A DNA stretch of 64,000 nucleotides from an uncultured Candidatus Melainabacteria bacterium (GCA_947525005.1 CANNUY010000008.1:15570-79569); one strand, 5' to 3'. Shown: positions 50,752 through 60,353, numbered from the stretch's first letter. Notes: generated by a model from the letters alone, not told the origin. Numbers and translations are program-made.

Positions 50752-51873
50752 ATGCAAGAAAAAAAATATTCAAAAACAGATAAACCTGAATCTTTTACGT
50801 TAATCCTTGGGGTTGCGTTAGTGCTTTTTTCTGTTGTATTTTTCTTAACAGGTTATGAAACAACCCACGATGCAGTTGTGGAAGGGAAAATGGTTTCTAT
50901 TTCATCACGAGTTAGTGGACAAGTTTTAAATGTCTTTGTTGAAGATGGTCAAGAAGTAAAAAAAGGTGATTTGTTGCTTGAGGTTGAATCACAACCTTAT
51001 TTATTGAAATTACGTGATGCTGAATCAGAGCTTAACCACGCAAAAGTCAGACTTTTAATGTGCGAAAGACCTGATAGAGATGATATCATTATATCTGACG
51101 AAAGACAAAGAAGAACGAAAAGTTTAATTGAGTCAAAATATGTATTTGCAAGAAGTGATTTAGATAAGTTCGCAAAGATGTTTTCTGGAAATGTTCAAAA
51201 ACGTAAGGATAAACTAAACCCATTGCCTAAAAAACCAAAACCAGTAAATCCACTATATCAACAAGGTATCGTAGGTCAAGGTATGCAAACTTCTAGTGTT
51301 TATCAGGTATCTTCAAATGGTCATAATATGATTGCCACTCAGAATGCACAAGTTAATCAAAATATGCCTAACGGGGTTCAACCTCAAGAAGAAGATGAAG
51401 AAGATTATGCAATGGTTGACACTGTTGAATTAAAACAACAGATAAAAGATTTGGAATCAAAGGTTGCAGATTGTAAATTGAACCTTTCATATACAAGAGT
51501 TTATGCATCACAAGATGGAACTATTTCTTCACGGAATGTGAAAGTAGGAGATGAGGTTGAAGTTGGTCAAGAACTTTTGAACCTTGTGCCTAAAAATGTT
51601 TGGATTATAGCAAATTATAAAAAATCTCAGGCTAATAAAATGCACGAAGGACAAGTGGTTTATATAAAATCTGAAGATTTCCCTAGAAAATTTTTTAAGG
51701 GTGTTGTAGAAAGTGTTGACGATATTGATAGTGTTGCAAAATTAGATGGACAAGAAGTTTCTGAACCTTTGATGTCTGATACAGTTCCTGTAAGGATTGC
51801 GTTTACAAAGGATTATTCAGAGTACAATTTTGTACCTGGAATGGCTGTGAGTACTGCTGTAAGAGTGCATTGA
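50752..51873 (+). CDS. HlyD/EmrA-like membrane fusion protein
   Basis: 373 residues. One N-terminal membrane helix (SFTLILGVALVLFSVVFFLT, about residues 14-33), a lipoyl-like half-motif (VSGQVLNVFVEDGQEVKKGD), a coiled-coil hairpin, and the matching barrel half (YASQDGTISSRNVKVGDEVE). The hairpin is broken by a Pro/Gln/Asn-rich insert around residues 160-220. Periplasmic adaptor of an efflux or type I secretion system, but no partner transporter or outer-membrane channel is adjacent. Confidence 0.85.
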   Translation: MQEKKYSKTDKPESFTLILGVALVLFSVVFFLTGYETTHDAVVEGKMVSISSRVSGQVLNVFVEDGQEVKKGDLLLEVESQPYLLKLRDAESELNHAKVRLLMCERPDRDDIIISDERQRRTKSLIESKYVFARSDLDKFAKMFSGNVQKRKDKLNPLPKKPKPVNPLYQQGIVGQGMQTSSVYQVSSNGHNMIATQNAQVNQNMPNGVQPQEEDEEDYAMVDTVELKQQIKDLESKVADCKLNLSYTRVYASQDGTISSRNVKVGDEVEVGQELLNLVPKNVWIIANYKKSQANKMHEGQVVYIKSEDFPRKFFKGVVESVDDIDSVAKLDGQEVSEPLMSDTVPVRIAFTKDYSEYNFVPGMAVSTAVRVH

Positions 51874-52165
51874 TTTGGTAAGTAACTAAGTTATTGCTCA
51901 CAAGGATTATGTGATTAATGTGTAATTCGTAATGCATAATGTGTAATTGGATTTTTGCACTTAAAATTTTACTATTTTTCTTGAAATTTTACTATACAAA
52001 ATTTTATAAATATGATAAAATTATCATAGAAGTAGTATAAGAATTTTTAGGATATATATGCGATAAAATTGTTTGAAAATTACTTTTAGATAATGAGCCG
52101 GTAGGTTATATGTGCCGTGCAATTGCATATATTATAATAAAAAATGAATAGTAAAGGAAAAGCTG
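51874..52165. other. Spacer upstream of rny with AT-rich direct repeats
   Basis: TAATGTGTAATT occurs twice, at about 51917 and 51938, separated by CGTAATGCA. Two further pairs, AAAATTTTACTATTTTTC-like and GAAATTTTACTATAC-like, follow. A 13-codon frame at 52110-52151 (MCRAIAYIIIKNE) preceded by GGTAGGTTAT could be a leader peptide, but I cannot confirm it. Confidence 0.4.
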
Positions 52166-53686
52166 ATGAACACAATTAGTCCAGTTGCTTTGGTTGTTGT
52201 AATTGTTTTAGCAATTACAGTAGTTGGGTTGTTGATTTATTGCAACAAACTTATCAAACAATCAAAGGTTAGTGCTGCTGATTTAGCAGAAAAAGAAAAT
52301 TTAATCAAAAAAGAAGCAATGATTTCTGCAAAAGAATCTTTGCAAAATGAACGTGAAAAATTTAACGAAGAAGAAAGAGAAAGACGTAGAGAATTAAATA
52401 ATTTTGAAAATAAATTATCTAAACGTGAAGATGAACTAGAAAATAAGATACAGGCTGTTACTGACAAAGAATCTAGTCTTGATAAACGAGAAGATGAAAT
52501 CGAAAAACAAGAACAAGAACTAAAAGACACTATCGTAAAACAAATAGCTGAATTAGAACGAATTTCTGGTTTATCAGTAGAAGATGCGAAAAATATGTTA
52601 ATGGAGCAACTAAAAAAAGATTTAGCTCAAGAACAAATACAGTTGATAAGAGAAAACGAAGCAAAAATCAGAGAAGATGCTGAAGCAAAAGCAAAAGATA
52701 TTATTTCTACAACAATGCAAAGATGTATGATGGAGCAGGTTGTAGAATCAACTGTTTCAGTTGTATCTTTGCCAAACGATGAAATGAAGGGACGTATTAT
52801 TGGACGTGAAGGTCGTAATATTAGAACTCTAGAAACATTGACTGGAGTAGATTTAATCATTGACGATACTCCGGAAGCTGTTGTGCTTTCATCTTTTGAC
52901 CCAGTTAGAAGGGAAGTTGCAAAGCTTGCTTTAGAAAAACTTATTCAAGACGGACGTATCCACCCAGTTAGAATTGAAGAAGTTGTTGAAAAATCAAAAG
53001 CAGAGGTTGAAAAGAAAATTTACCGTGAAGGTGAAAACGCTGCTTTAGATATGGGTGTTATGGGATTGAGTAAAGAGCTTATAAAAGACTTAGGACGTTT
53101 ATATTACAGAACAAGTTATGGTCAAAACGTACTAAACCACTCAATCGAGGTTGGTAATATTGCAGGTATGTTAGCAGCAGAACTTGGTGCTAATGTTTAT
53201 GTAGCAAAAAGAGCTGGCTTATTGCACGATATCGGTAAAGCAGTTGACCAAACTCAAGAAGGTACTCATATTCAACTAGGTGTTGAACTTGCTAGAAAGT
53301 TTGGTGAAAAAGAAGAAATTATTCACGCAATCGAGGCTCACCACGATGATGTTACAGCAAATACTATTGAAGCAGTATTGGTTAAGATAGCTGACGCTAT
53401 TTCAGCTGGTCGCCCAGGAGCTAGACGTGATACTCTTGAAATTTATATCAAACGTCTACAAAAAATTGAAGAAATCGTTAATAGTTATGACGGTATCAAA
53501 CAATCATTCGCTGTTCAAGCAGGTCGTGAGGTTCGTGTTATAGTTGAAGCTGATATGTTTGATGACTTGGCATCAGGCAAATTAGCAAGAGATATCGCTA
53601 AGAAGATTGAAAACGAACTTGACTATCCTGGACAAATTCGTGTAACAGTTGTTCGTGAATTTAGAGCAGTTGAGATTGCTAAATAA
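52166..53686 (+). CDS. rny: Ribonuclease Y
   Basis: Endoribonuclease that starts mRNA decay. 506 residues: N-terminal membrane helix (about 8-26), long coiled coil to about residue 180, KH domain (GRIIGREGRNIRTLETLTG), and HD domain with metal ligands in HDIGKAVDQ and AHHDDV. The start follows AAAGGAAAAGC. Followed by a YmdB-like gene, a frequent order in Firmicutes and related groups. Confidence 0.97.
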   Translation: MNTISPVALVVVIVLAITVVGLLIYCNKLIKQSKVSAADLAEKENLIKKEAMISAKESLQNEREKFNEEERERRRELNNFENKLSKREDELENKIQAVTDKESSLDKREDEIEKQEQELKDTIVKQIAELERISGLSVEDAKNMLMEQLKKDLAQEQIQLIRENEAKIREDAEAKAKDIISTTMQRCMMEQVVESTVSVVSLPNDEMKGRIIGREGRNIRTLETLTGVDLIIDDTPEAVVLSSFDPVRREVAKLALEKLIQDGRIHPVRIEEVVEKSKAEVEKKIYREGENAALDMGVMGLSKELIKDLGRLYYRTSYGQNVLNHSIEVGNIAGMLAAELGANVYVAKRAGLLHDIGKAVDQTQEGTHIQLGVELARKFGEKEEIIHAIEAHHDDVTANTIEAVLVKIADAISAGRPGARRDTLEIYIKRLQKIEEIVNSYDGIKQSFAVQAGREVRVIVEADMFDDLASGKLARDIAKKIENELDYPGQIRVTVVREFRAVEIAK

Positions 53687-53746
53687 CATTATGGTTGGTT
53701 TGGATTAGTTAGTTACTGATACAAATTGACAGGTTCAAAGGTGATT

Positions 53747-54580
53747 ATGACAAAAGATGTTATAAAAATATTATTTTTCGGAGATTTAGTAGGTAAATGT
53801 GGTAGAAATACTGTATTTGCCTACCTTTCTGATTTAAAAGAAAAGGGCGAACTTCCTGATTTTGTTATTGCAAATGGTGAAAACGCATCTCACGGGTTTG
53901 GGTTAACCGAAAAAAATTATAAAGAGTTCCTTAACGCAGGAATTGATTGTATAACATCTGGTAATCATATTTGGGATAAACGAGATATATTTGGCTATAT
54001 AGAAGATGCAGATAGACTAGTTAGACCTATAAACTATCCAAAAGGAACAGCAGGTTCTGGTAGCAGAATTATAGAAAAAAATGGTAAAAAGATTGGGGTT
54101 ATAAATGCTCTTGGTCGAGTGTTTATGCAACCTATAGATTCACCTTGGGATATTGTAAAAGCCGAGGTTGAAAGATTAAAAGAGATAACTCCAAATATTA
54201 TTGTAGATTTTCATGCAGAGGCGTCTGCTGAAAAATTATGTTTTGGAAGATATTTATCTGAGTTGGGTGTTTCAATGTTTGTTGGTACTCATACTCACGT
54301 TCAGACAGCCGATGAAAAGATTATGAATGGTATGGCATATATTACTGATGCAGGTTTTTGTGGTGCGTTTGATAGTATTATTGGTATGGAATATGAAACC
54401 TCTATTAAGCGTTTACTTACTCTTATGCCTGAACGATATGAAGTCGCAAGTGGTGATATTGCCCAAATTAATGCAGTTGAAGTTTCTTTATGTGATGGAA
54501 AAGCAACTGAAATAAAAAGAATTAATTTTAATGTAGATAGTAAAGATAGATTGGAGGAAAGCGTTGAAAACAGCGTTTGA
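53747..54580 (+). CDS. YmdB-like metallophosphoesterase
   Basis: 277 residues. ILFFGDLVGKCGRN (metal Asp), ANGENASHG, SGNHIWDKRD, DFHAEASAEK and GTHTHVQTADE match the TIGR00282/YmdB family of 2',3'-cyclic nucleotide phosphodiesterases. I use the ATG at 53747, with AAAGGTG upstream; a TTG at 53726 is less likely. Linked to rny, consistent with a role in RNA turnover or in a late-adaptive switch as in Bacillus. Confidence 0.92.
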   Translation: MTKDVIKILFFGDLVGKCGRNTVFAYLSDLKEKGELPDFVIANGENASHGFGLTEKNYKEFLNAGIDCITSGNHIWDKRDIFGYIEDADRLVRPINYPKGTAGSGSRIIEKNGKKIGVINALGRVFMQPIDSPWDIVKAEVERLKEITPNIIVDFHAEASAEKLCFGRYLSELGVSMFVGTHTHVQTADEKIMNGMAYITDAGFCGAFDSIIGMEYETSIKRLLTLMPERYEVASGDIAQINAVEVSLCDGKATEIKRINFNVDSKDRLEESVENSV

Positions 54581-54595
54581 GATTAGGAGGGTGAA

Positions 54596-55444
54596 GTGAA
54601 GTCAGACTTACACATTCATACCTATTATTCTGATGGAATATACTCACCCGAAAAAATTGTTGATTTAGCCATTGAACACGGTCTTGAAGCTATTGCTTTA
54701 ACAGATCACGATAATATTTTGTCTTATGATGTGGCTCAAAAATATATACAAGAAAAAGGTGAAAACTTAGAACTTATTCGAGGAATAGAAGTAAATACTC
54801 TTTATAAAGGAATGGAAGTTCATATTTTAGGGTATTTTATGGACGTTAAGAATAAGGATTTTGTTGCTATGTTGAAAGCTCAGCAACAAGCCCGTGTAAA
54901 ACAAACCAAAGAAATTTTGGCATTGTTGAAGAAAAAAGAAGGTATAAAAATTAAATATGAAGACGTGAAACAATTAGTTGCCGAGAATGGTAGTATAGGT
55001 CGTCCTCATATTGCTAGAGCAATAGCAAATGCAGGTGGAACTTCCAATGTTATGGAAGCGTATAACAAATACATCAATACAGAATCACCTGTTTATGTTG
55101 AAAGAAAAACTGTTTCACCATTTGATGTTGTAGAAATCATCTATGATGCAGGTGGAGTTCCTGTAATTGCGCACCCTTACGATGTACCGATTGCAGATGA
55201 ATTAATACCTGAACTTGTTAATTGTGGGTTGAGAGGGATTGAAGCTTATCATAGAAAACACTCAGCACCTTATATTGAACATTTTTCTACGTTAGCTGAA
55301 GAATATGGGCTTATTGTTACAGGTGGGTCTGATTTTCACGCTCCAAACATTATGAACGGACAGATTATTCTTGGCAAAAACTTTGTTCCTGATTGGGTTT
55401 ATGACAATCTTATTCAGGAAAAGAAACGTCTAGATATGGCATAG
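54596..55444 (+). CDS. PHP domain phosphoesterase
   Basis: 282 residues. Metal motifs: SDLHIHTYYSDG, LTDHDN, GIEVN, IAHPYD and GGSDFHAPN, the pattern of the PHP family that includes nucleoside 3',5'-bisphosphate phosphatase (RnmA/YciV-type) enzymes. Starts at GTG (54596) right after AGGAGG. Lies 15 bases after the YmdB-like gene. In this context, removing nucleotides or RNA decay products is a sensible guess. Confidence 0.88.
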   Translation: MKSDLHIHTYYSDGIYSPEKIVDLAIEHGLEAIALTDHDNILSYDVAQKYIQEKGENLELIRGIEVNTLYKGMEVHILGYFMDVKNKDFVAMLKAQQQARVKQTKEILALLKKKEGIKIKYEDVKQLVAENGSIGRPHIARAIANAGGTSNVMEAYNKYINTESPVYVERKTVSPFDVVEIIYDAGGVPVIAHPYDVPIADELIPELVNCGLRGIEAYHRKHSAPYIEHFSTLAEEYGLIVTGGSDFHAPNIMNGQIILGKNFVPDWVYDNLIQEKKRLDMA

Positions 55445-55455
55445 GATTATTTATA

Positions 55456-56064
55456 ATGAATAAGAATTTAAAAGACGGCTTTACGTTAATTGAAGTTAGT
55501 ATATTATTTATAATTTTTATCACGGTAGCAATATTAATTATACCGTTGTCTGTTGATGACGTAGTTTTATCTAAAAATGTTGACAAATGGAAACAAGCTC
55601 AGATAGGATTCTCATCAATTCCTATATCTATGATGAACTGTGATAATTACAAAGCTAACAAGCCTTTAAACATTCAAGATTTCATGTCTGCGTTGATTAA
55701 GGTTTATCCATTAAAGAAAGTCGTTAGTTATAAGATTAAATACCTAAATGGAGATACACCAGATGGAAATTATATATTTCCTGAAATGTATATGACTAAT
55801 GGTGGAGCAACTATAGCTTTTAATTGGTTAAATCAAGATTCTTCAAAGAATGATAATGTTGTTTTGGCAAAGATTATGTTTGATGTTAATGGTAAATCTT
55901 CACCAAATGTTTGGGGTAAAGATGTTTTTGGGTTTGACGTTTATAAAGATAAGATTTTGCCGTTTGGTACAAATATGGACGATATGACTTTAGAGGTTGA
56001 TTGTTCTCGTCAAGGAACAGGGATTGCTTGTTCTTATAATTATTTAAAAGGAATAGATAAGTAA
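55456..56064 (+). CDS. Type IV pilin-like (prepilin) protein
   Basis: 202 residues. The N terminus has a prepilin peptidase site and methylated N-terminal helix, KDG/FTLIEVSILFIIFI, with Glu at position 5. The rest is a soluble pilin-type domain ending in a disulfide-capable pair of cysteines (VDCSRQGTGIACSYN). It may be a minor pilin or pseudopilin for pili, DNA uptake or secretion. No pilus assembly genes are adjacent. The stop overlaps the next start (TAATG). Confidence 0.85.
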   Translation: MNKNLKDGFTLIEVSILFIIFITVAILIIPLSVDDVVLSKNVDKWKQAQIGFSSIPISMMNCDNYKANKPLNIQDFMSALIKVYPLKKVVSYKIKYLNGDTPDGNYIFPEMYMTNGGATIAFNWLNQDSSKNDNVVLAKIMFDVNGKSSPNVWGKDVFGFDVYKDKILPFGTNMDDMTLEVDCSRQGTGIACSYNYLKGIDK

Positions 56065-56669
56065 TGAAAAAAGTTTGTGTTTATTGTTCTTCATCAAACA
56101 CACTTGATAAAGCATATTATAAAGATGCAGAGTTGTTAGGTGAATTGTTAGCAAAAAACGGGTTTGGAATAGTATATGGTGGAAGTTGTGTCGGAACAAT
56201 GGACGTAGTAGCTAACACAGCAAAACAAAACGGTTCAAAAATAATTGGGGTTATGCCTGAAAAATTGTGTAGTTTTGGGGTAGCCTCTGATTATTGTGAT
56301 GAGTTTTACAAAACTCCTGATATGAGAAGTCGAAAGCAAAAACTCGATGATGTATCTGATGCAGTTGTTGCTATGGCAGGTGGTTTTGGTACATTAGAAG
56401 AAGTTTCTGAGATGATTGTTCAAAAACAACTTGGGTATAATAATAAACCGATTGTATTTTTAAATACAAATGGGTTTTATGATAAATTGTTCGAGTTTTT
56501 TGATAATATAATGGCTCAACAGTTTGCAAAAACCTCTGCAAAAGAACTGTATTGTAACGCAAAAATCCCACAAGATGTAGTTGATTATCTTTTGAACTAC
56601 AAGTATTGTGAAAAGGTGATTGAGCCAAAGGATATTTATACAGACAAAAAATTTGGGGGTAATAAGTAA
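56064..56669 (+). CDS. LOG family protein (nucleotide 5'-monophosphate phosphoribohydrolase-like)
   Basis: 201 residues. YGGSCVGTMDVVAN and MRSRKQKLDDVSDAVVAMAGGFGTLEEVSE match the LOG family, where GGxGTxxE is the active-site loop. Known enzymes release the base from cytokinin or purine nucleotides. Overlaps both neighbours by one base (TAATG), so it is coupled to the pilin gene and to era. Confidence 0.9.
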   Translation: MKKVCVYCSSSNTLDKAYYKDAELLGELLAKNGFGIVYGGSCVGTMDVVANTAKQNGSKIIGVMPEKLCSFGVASDYCDEFYKTPDMRSRKQKLDDVSDAVVAMAGGFGTLEEVSEMIVQKQLGYNNKPIVFLNTNGFYDKLFEFFDNIMAQQFAKTSAKELYCNAKIPQDVVDYLLNYKYCEKVIEPKDIYTDKKFGGNK

Positions 56670-57556
56670 TGAAATCAGGGTTTACAGCAATAATAGGCAG
56701 ACCTAATGTTGGAAAATCAACTCTTTTAAACCAAATTTTAGAGCAAAAAATTGTTATTGCTACGAATAAGGCTCAAACTACAAGAAAACGTATTAAAGGA
56801 ATTTATACAACAGATGAAATGCAGATTGTTTTCGTTGATACCCCAGGGATACATAAGCCATTAAATAAACTCGGAGAGTTTTTGTTAGATGAAGCAAAGG
56901 TAGCAGTGCCTGATGCTGATGTGGTTTTGTTTTTGGTAGATGTTTCAACTCCTGCAGGAAAAGGTGATAAATGGATTGTAGATAATGTTTTGTCAGCTTT
57001 AAACGTACCTGTCGTAATGGTTTTGAATAAGACCGATAAGGCTTCACCTAAGACGTTAGATGAAAATATTTTATCTTATAAAACACTTTATCCTAAGGCT
57101 GTTGATACAATTAGAATTTCAGCTAAGACTGGTAAAAATAAACAAAAATTGGTTGATATTATTAAAAAATATTTACCTGAAGGCGAAATGTTGTATCCTG
57201 AAGATGTTGTAACAGAAGAAAATATGCGAGATATCGTAGAAGAAATTGTGCGAGAAAAAATCCTTTTGAACACGCAAGATGAAATCCCACATTCTGTAGC
57301 TGTAATGGTTGATGAATATAAAGAAGCAGATGATATCGATAGAATACGTGCAACAATAATTTGTGAACATAAGAGTCAAAAGGGTATTTTGATTGGAAAA
57401 GGTGGAAGTCTTTTAAAAACAATCGGTACTCAAGCACGTTTGGATTTAGAAAAAATTGTTGATAAAAAGGTCTTTTTAGGGCTACAGGTAAAGGTTGAAA
57501 AAGACTGGCGAAAGAAAGATAGTATTCTAAAATCTTTGGGTTATGTTTCTGAATAG
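56669..57556 (+). CDS. era: GTPase Era
   Basis: Binds 16S rRNA and helps 30S assembly. 295 residues. G1 GRPNVGKSTL, G3 VDTPGIHKP, G4 NKTDK, and a C-terminal KH domain with GILIGKGGSLLKTIG. Last gene of the plus-strand run starting with rny; the end is followed by a hairpin-rich spacer. Confidence 0.97.
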   Translation: MKSGFTAIIGRPNVGKSTLLNQILEQKIVIATNKAQTTRKRIKGIYTTDEMQIVFVDTPGIHKPLNKLGEFLLDEAKVAVPDADVVLFLVDVSTPAGKGDKWIVDNVLSALNVPVVMVLNKTDKASPKTLDENILSYKTLYPKAVDTIRISAKTGKNKQKLVDIIKKYLPEGEMLYPEDVVTEENMRDIVEEIVREKILLNTQDEIPHSVAVMVDEYKEADDIDRIRATIICEHKSQKGILIGKGGSLLKTIGTQARLDLEKIVDKKVFLGLQVKVEKDWRKKDSILKSLGYVSE

Positions 57557-57723
57557 AGGTTAATGTTTACAGGGATTATGAAATAAATTCCACTATTGTC
57601 CCGAATAATTCTGTTGAAAAATTTTTAAATTCAATAACCAGTTATCATTAAATATCAAAAGAAAAAGTTTAGACATTAAATTTGAAATTTTAAAAACTGT
57701 TTAATTGTTGTTGAAAACAACAT

Positions 57724-57850
57724 AGTAGACACGAAAACATAAACGAAACACAGACAGCGAATTTGTTTGAGGAATTTGATAACTAAAATAAACTCACAAA
57801 TTCCGAGTTATGAGCTTCAACGGTTGAGTGCAAATATTTTCGTGTCTACT
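57724..57850. repeat. Nested inverted repeat element 1 (about 127 bp)
   Basis: AGTAGACACGAAAA at 57724-57737 and its perfect complement at 57837-57850 enclose a second perfect pair, GGAATTTG at 57771-57778 and CAAATTCC at 57797-57804. Both pairs are nested in one large foldback. Confidence 0.75.
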
Positions 57851-57880
57851 CAAGCGTGCCATTTCTTTCTTTTTCTACTG

Positions 57881-57921
57881 TTTTCTTTCTTTTGGCTTCG
57901 CAACTCTGAAAAGAAAGAAAA
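57881..57921. repeat. Inverted repeat 2 (homopyrimidine/homopurine)
   Basis: TTTTCTTTCTTTT at 57881-57893 and its perfect complement at 57909-57921 around a GC-richer 15-base loop. Confidence 0.7.
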
Positions 57922-57947
57922 TAGTTAAATTAAAAATTTCTTTATAC

Positions 57948-58009
57948 GTACACAGGGATTTACTTGCATTAATTTAAATTATTATTGAAAATAGTAAATC
58001 CCTGTGTAC
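57948..58009. repeat. Inverted repeat 3 (17 bp)
   Basis: GTACACAGGGATTTACT at 57948-57964 and its perfect complement at 57993-58009 around a 28-base loop. CCCTGTGTAC also occurs near 10193. No gene is seen in the whole spacer 57557-58093. Confidence 0.8.
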
Positions 58010-58093
58010 ATCAAAAATCATATAATCCGACTATACAAATTCTTTTCAAAAACTGCTAAAATTGTAATAAAAATTTAGCGAAAGTGAGATGTT

Positions 58094-59485
58094 ATGAAAA
58101 AAGTTTTAGTACTAGGTGGAAAAAAATATAATACTTCATTATTTGATGGTTATGAAGTTGTTGTTGAAAAGAAAGTCGATAAAGCAATCAAACGTATGTT
58201 TGCAGATGCTCCGGACGTCATTCTAACCGACCTTGCCACCACCTCTTTTCATGATTGCTACTACTTTGAAAACTTAATAAAAAAAATTGATGTTATTAAA
58301 AATATCCCTTTTGCTGTTCTTAAACCTAAAACACTTAATCAAAACTTCGATTTGTTTAAGGTTATTGATTCTGAACAAGATTTGAAAACTCTTGCAGATG
58401 AATATAATTTTTCTGAAACAGAGAAAAAAGGAATTTTAGAATATAAACTAACAAACAGTTGTTTAAAAACTCTATCGACTGAGATTATGGATAAAATGAT
58501 TGTTCAATCATCTATTTTAGATGATATCAAATCATTGGTTAATTATATGAACGATGATTATGCACTTTCATTGAATATCTTTAAATTGTTTGATAAGTAC
58601 ATATCTTACGATTTATGTGGGTTGTATTTTAATGAGTCAAATGAAAGCTCAAAGAATGTTTTAAACCTTTCTTTGCCAAACGAAAATATCACAATAAATC
58701 AGATAGAAAAATTGTCTAACAAATTCTTTGATGAATTTGAAAATAAATATAAACGTATAAATGAAGTTCAAACGGCACTTGTATCAGGTGATATTTCTGA
58801 TAAATTTAAGTTGAGAAAATTTGATACAGAAATCATTTTACCATATATGTTTTCTGAAAATTTAACAGGTGGTATTTATTTATTAGCCAATAAAAAGATG
58901 AATATTTTTGAAAAGTTGTTTTTTGATGTTATTACACACGAACTTGAATTGATATTTAAGTTTAAGTTTATGTTTAATGAACAGTTGAAACATGCACTTC
59001 AAGATTCTATGACAGGTTTATTTAATAGACAAGAATTTGAAGCTAATTTGGAAAAAGAATTTAATAGAGCAAGAAGATATATTTATAATTTCACATTAGC
59101 ATTTATTGATATTGATGAAATGGGTAAAATCAACGAAGTTTATGGCGATAAATTTGGTAATTTTGTAATTTATCAACTAGCACAACTTTTGAAAGAAGTA
59201 TTTAGACGTACTGACTTGTTATATAGATTTGGTGGGGATAAGATTATTGTCTTTATGCCTATGACACCTATTACAAAAGCTATTATTCCTATAGAACGTC
59301 TTAAACAAAAAATATCTGAACATAAGTTTGAAAAAGACGGTGTTTCAACAAATATAACTGTTAGTATAGGTTTGTGTGCAAACTATTCAAGATTTACTGA
59401 TACAGAACATTTGATGAATAGTTTAAAGGTTTCATTGATAAGAGCTAAAGAAGCTGGTAAGAATAAGCTTGATATTTATGAATAA
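58094..59485 (+). CDS. Degenerate GGDEF-domain protein
   Basis: 463 residues. The first 290 are not a known sensor family by eye (helical, possibly GAF-like in the middle, YDLCGLYFNES). The C-terminal 165 form a GGDEF fold: DSMTGLFNRQEFEANL, AFIDIDEMGKINEVYG and RFGGDKIIVF. The signature is GGDKI instead of GGDEF; the catalytic Glu is replaced by Lys, so diguanylate cyclase activity is unlikely. It could instead bind c-di-GMP or GTP. Start follows AAAGTGAGATG. A terminator follows. Confidence 0.85.
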   Translation: MKKVLVLGGKKYNTSLFDGYEVVVEKKVDKAIKRMFADAPDVILTDLATTSFHDCYYFENLIKKIDVIKNIPFAVLKPKTLNQNFDLFKVIDSEQDLKTLADEYNFSETEKKGILEYKLTNSCLKTLSTEIMDKMIVQSSILDDIKSLVNYMNDDYALSLNIFKLFDKYISYDLCGLYFNESNESSKNVLNLSLPNENITINQIEKLSNKFFDEFENKYKRINEVQTALVSGDISDKFKLRKFDTEIILPYMFSENLTGGIYLLANKKMNIFEKLFFDVITHELELIFKFKFMFNEQLKHALQDSMTGLFNRQEFEANLEKEFNRARRYIYNFTLAFIDIDEMGKINEVYGDKFGNFVIYQLAQLLKEVFRRTDLLYRFGGDKIIVFMPMTPITKAIIPIERLKQKISEHKFEKDGVSTNITVSIGLCANYSRFTDTEHLMNSLKVSLIRAKEAGKNKLDIYE

Positions 59486-59493
59486 GTTTTTTG

Positions 59494-59527
59494 TAAGGCG
59501 ATTTTGGACAAGTCCAAAATCGCCTTA
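59494..59527 (+). terminator. Terminator of the GGDEF gene
   Basis: A 16-base-pair stem (59494-59509 with 59512-59527) followed by CTTTT. Confidence 0.85.
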
Positions 59528-59677
59528 CTTTTATAATCATTTTTCCATGTAAATACAAGACATGCTTGACTTTTTAATAAAAATAATTAAACCATATAGA
59601 GGATATTTACCCAAAGGTGTTAAAGTATGTATTTCAAAGGTCGTATAAATAAGTGTACGAGGTGGAGGGTACAATAA

Positions 59678-60346
59678 ATGTTCTCTGAAATGATTCAAGG
59701 ATTATTACAATCAGGTGGTCAAGCTAACGCTATGAAGCGTTACACAGCTATGAATAATTATGTAAACGGTGTTCCTCCAAAGGCTAAGACCGATGTTTTA
59801 AAATCTGAGGGTATTGCGTTACCTAACTCTTCAAATATTCAATCTTTTGATAAGGTTTTGCAGTCAACTGCTCAAGCTCAGTTTGGGTCATTATTGAGAA
59901 ATAGAGGTATTACAAGCGTTGATGCTCAGCTTTATACTAATCCAAATGTTAATTTCACTAAACGTGCAACTAAAGATGAAATTATGTCTATGATTGAAAC
60001 AACATCTGAAAAATACGGTGTAGATTCAAAATTGATTAAAGCATTGGTTAAACAAGAATCAGGATTTAATCCAAACGCAAAATCAAAAGTAGGTGCACTA
60101 GGTTTGATGCAATTAATGCCATCTACGGCAAAAGGATTGGGAGTAAAAGACCCAATGGATCCTCAACAAAACATTGAAGGTGGAGTTAAGTATGTAAAAT
60201 CTATGTTAGATAGGTTTAATGGGAACGTAATCTTAGCACTTGCAGCATATAATGCAGGTCCAAATGCTGTAAGAAAATATGACGGTGTTCCACCTTATAA
60301 AGAAACACAAAATTATGTTAAATCAATCTTAAAGAATTATCTATAA
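59678..60346 (+). CDS. Lytic transglycosylase (SLT domain)
   Basis: 222 residues. The C-terminal part from about residue 105 is an SLT domain: LIKALVKQESGFNPNA (catalytic Glu), ALGLMQLMPSTAKGLG and LAAYNAGPNAVRKYDGVPPYKET. The N-terminal 90 residues have no signal peptide, unlike most cell-wall lytic enzymes. This resembles specialised transglycosylases of flagella, pili or secretion systems that are exported by the machine itself. Upstream, TAAA, 15 bases, GTCGTATAA resembles a flagellar-type (sigma28) promoter with one extra base. Ribosome binding site GGTGGAGGG. Confidence 0.9.
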   Translation: MFSEMIQGLLQSGGQANAMKRYTAMNNYVNGVPPKAKTDVLKSEGIALPNSSNIQSFDKVLQSTAQAQFGSLLRNRGITSVDAQLYTNPNVNFTKRATKDEIMSMIETTSEKYGVDSKLIKALVKQESGFNPNAKSKVGALGLMQLMPSTAKGLGVKDPMDPQQNIEGGVKYVKSMLDRFNGNVILALAAYNAGPNAVRKYDGVPPYKETQNYVKSILKNYL

Positions 60347-60353
60347 TACTTAG

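Noticed and set aside
52110..52151. 13-codon leader peptide before rny
   Set aside because: A weak ribosome binding site and no attenuator-like hairpins; could be chance, so it is mentioned only in the spacer note.
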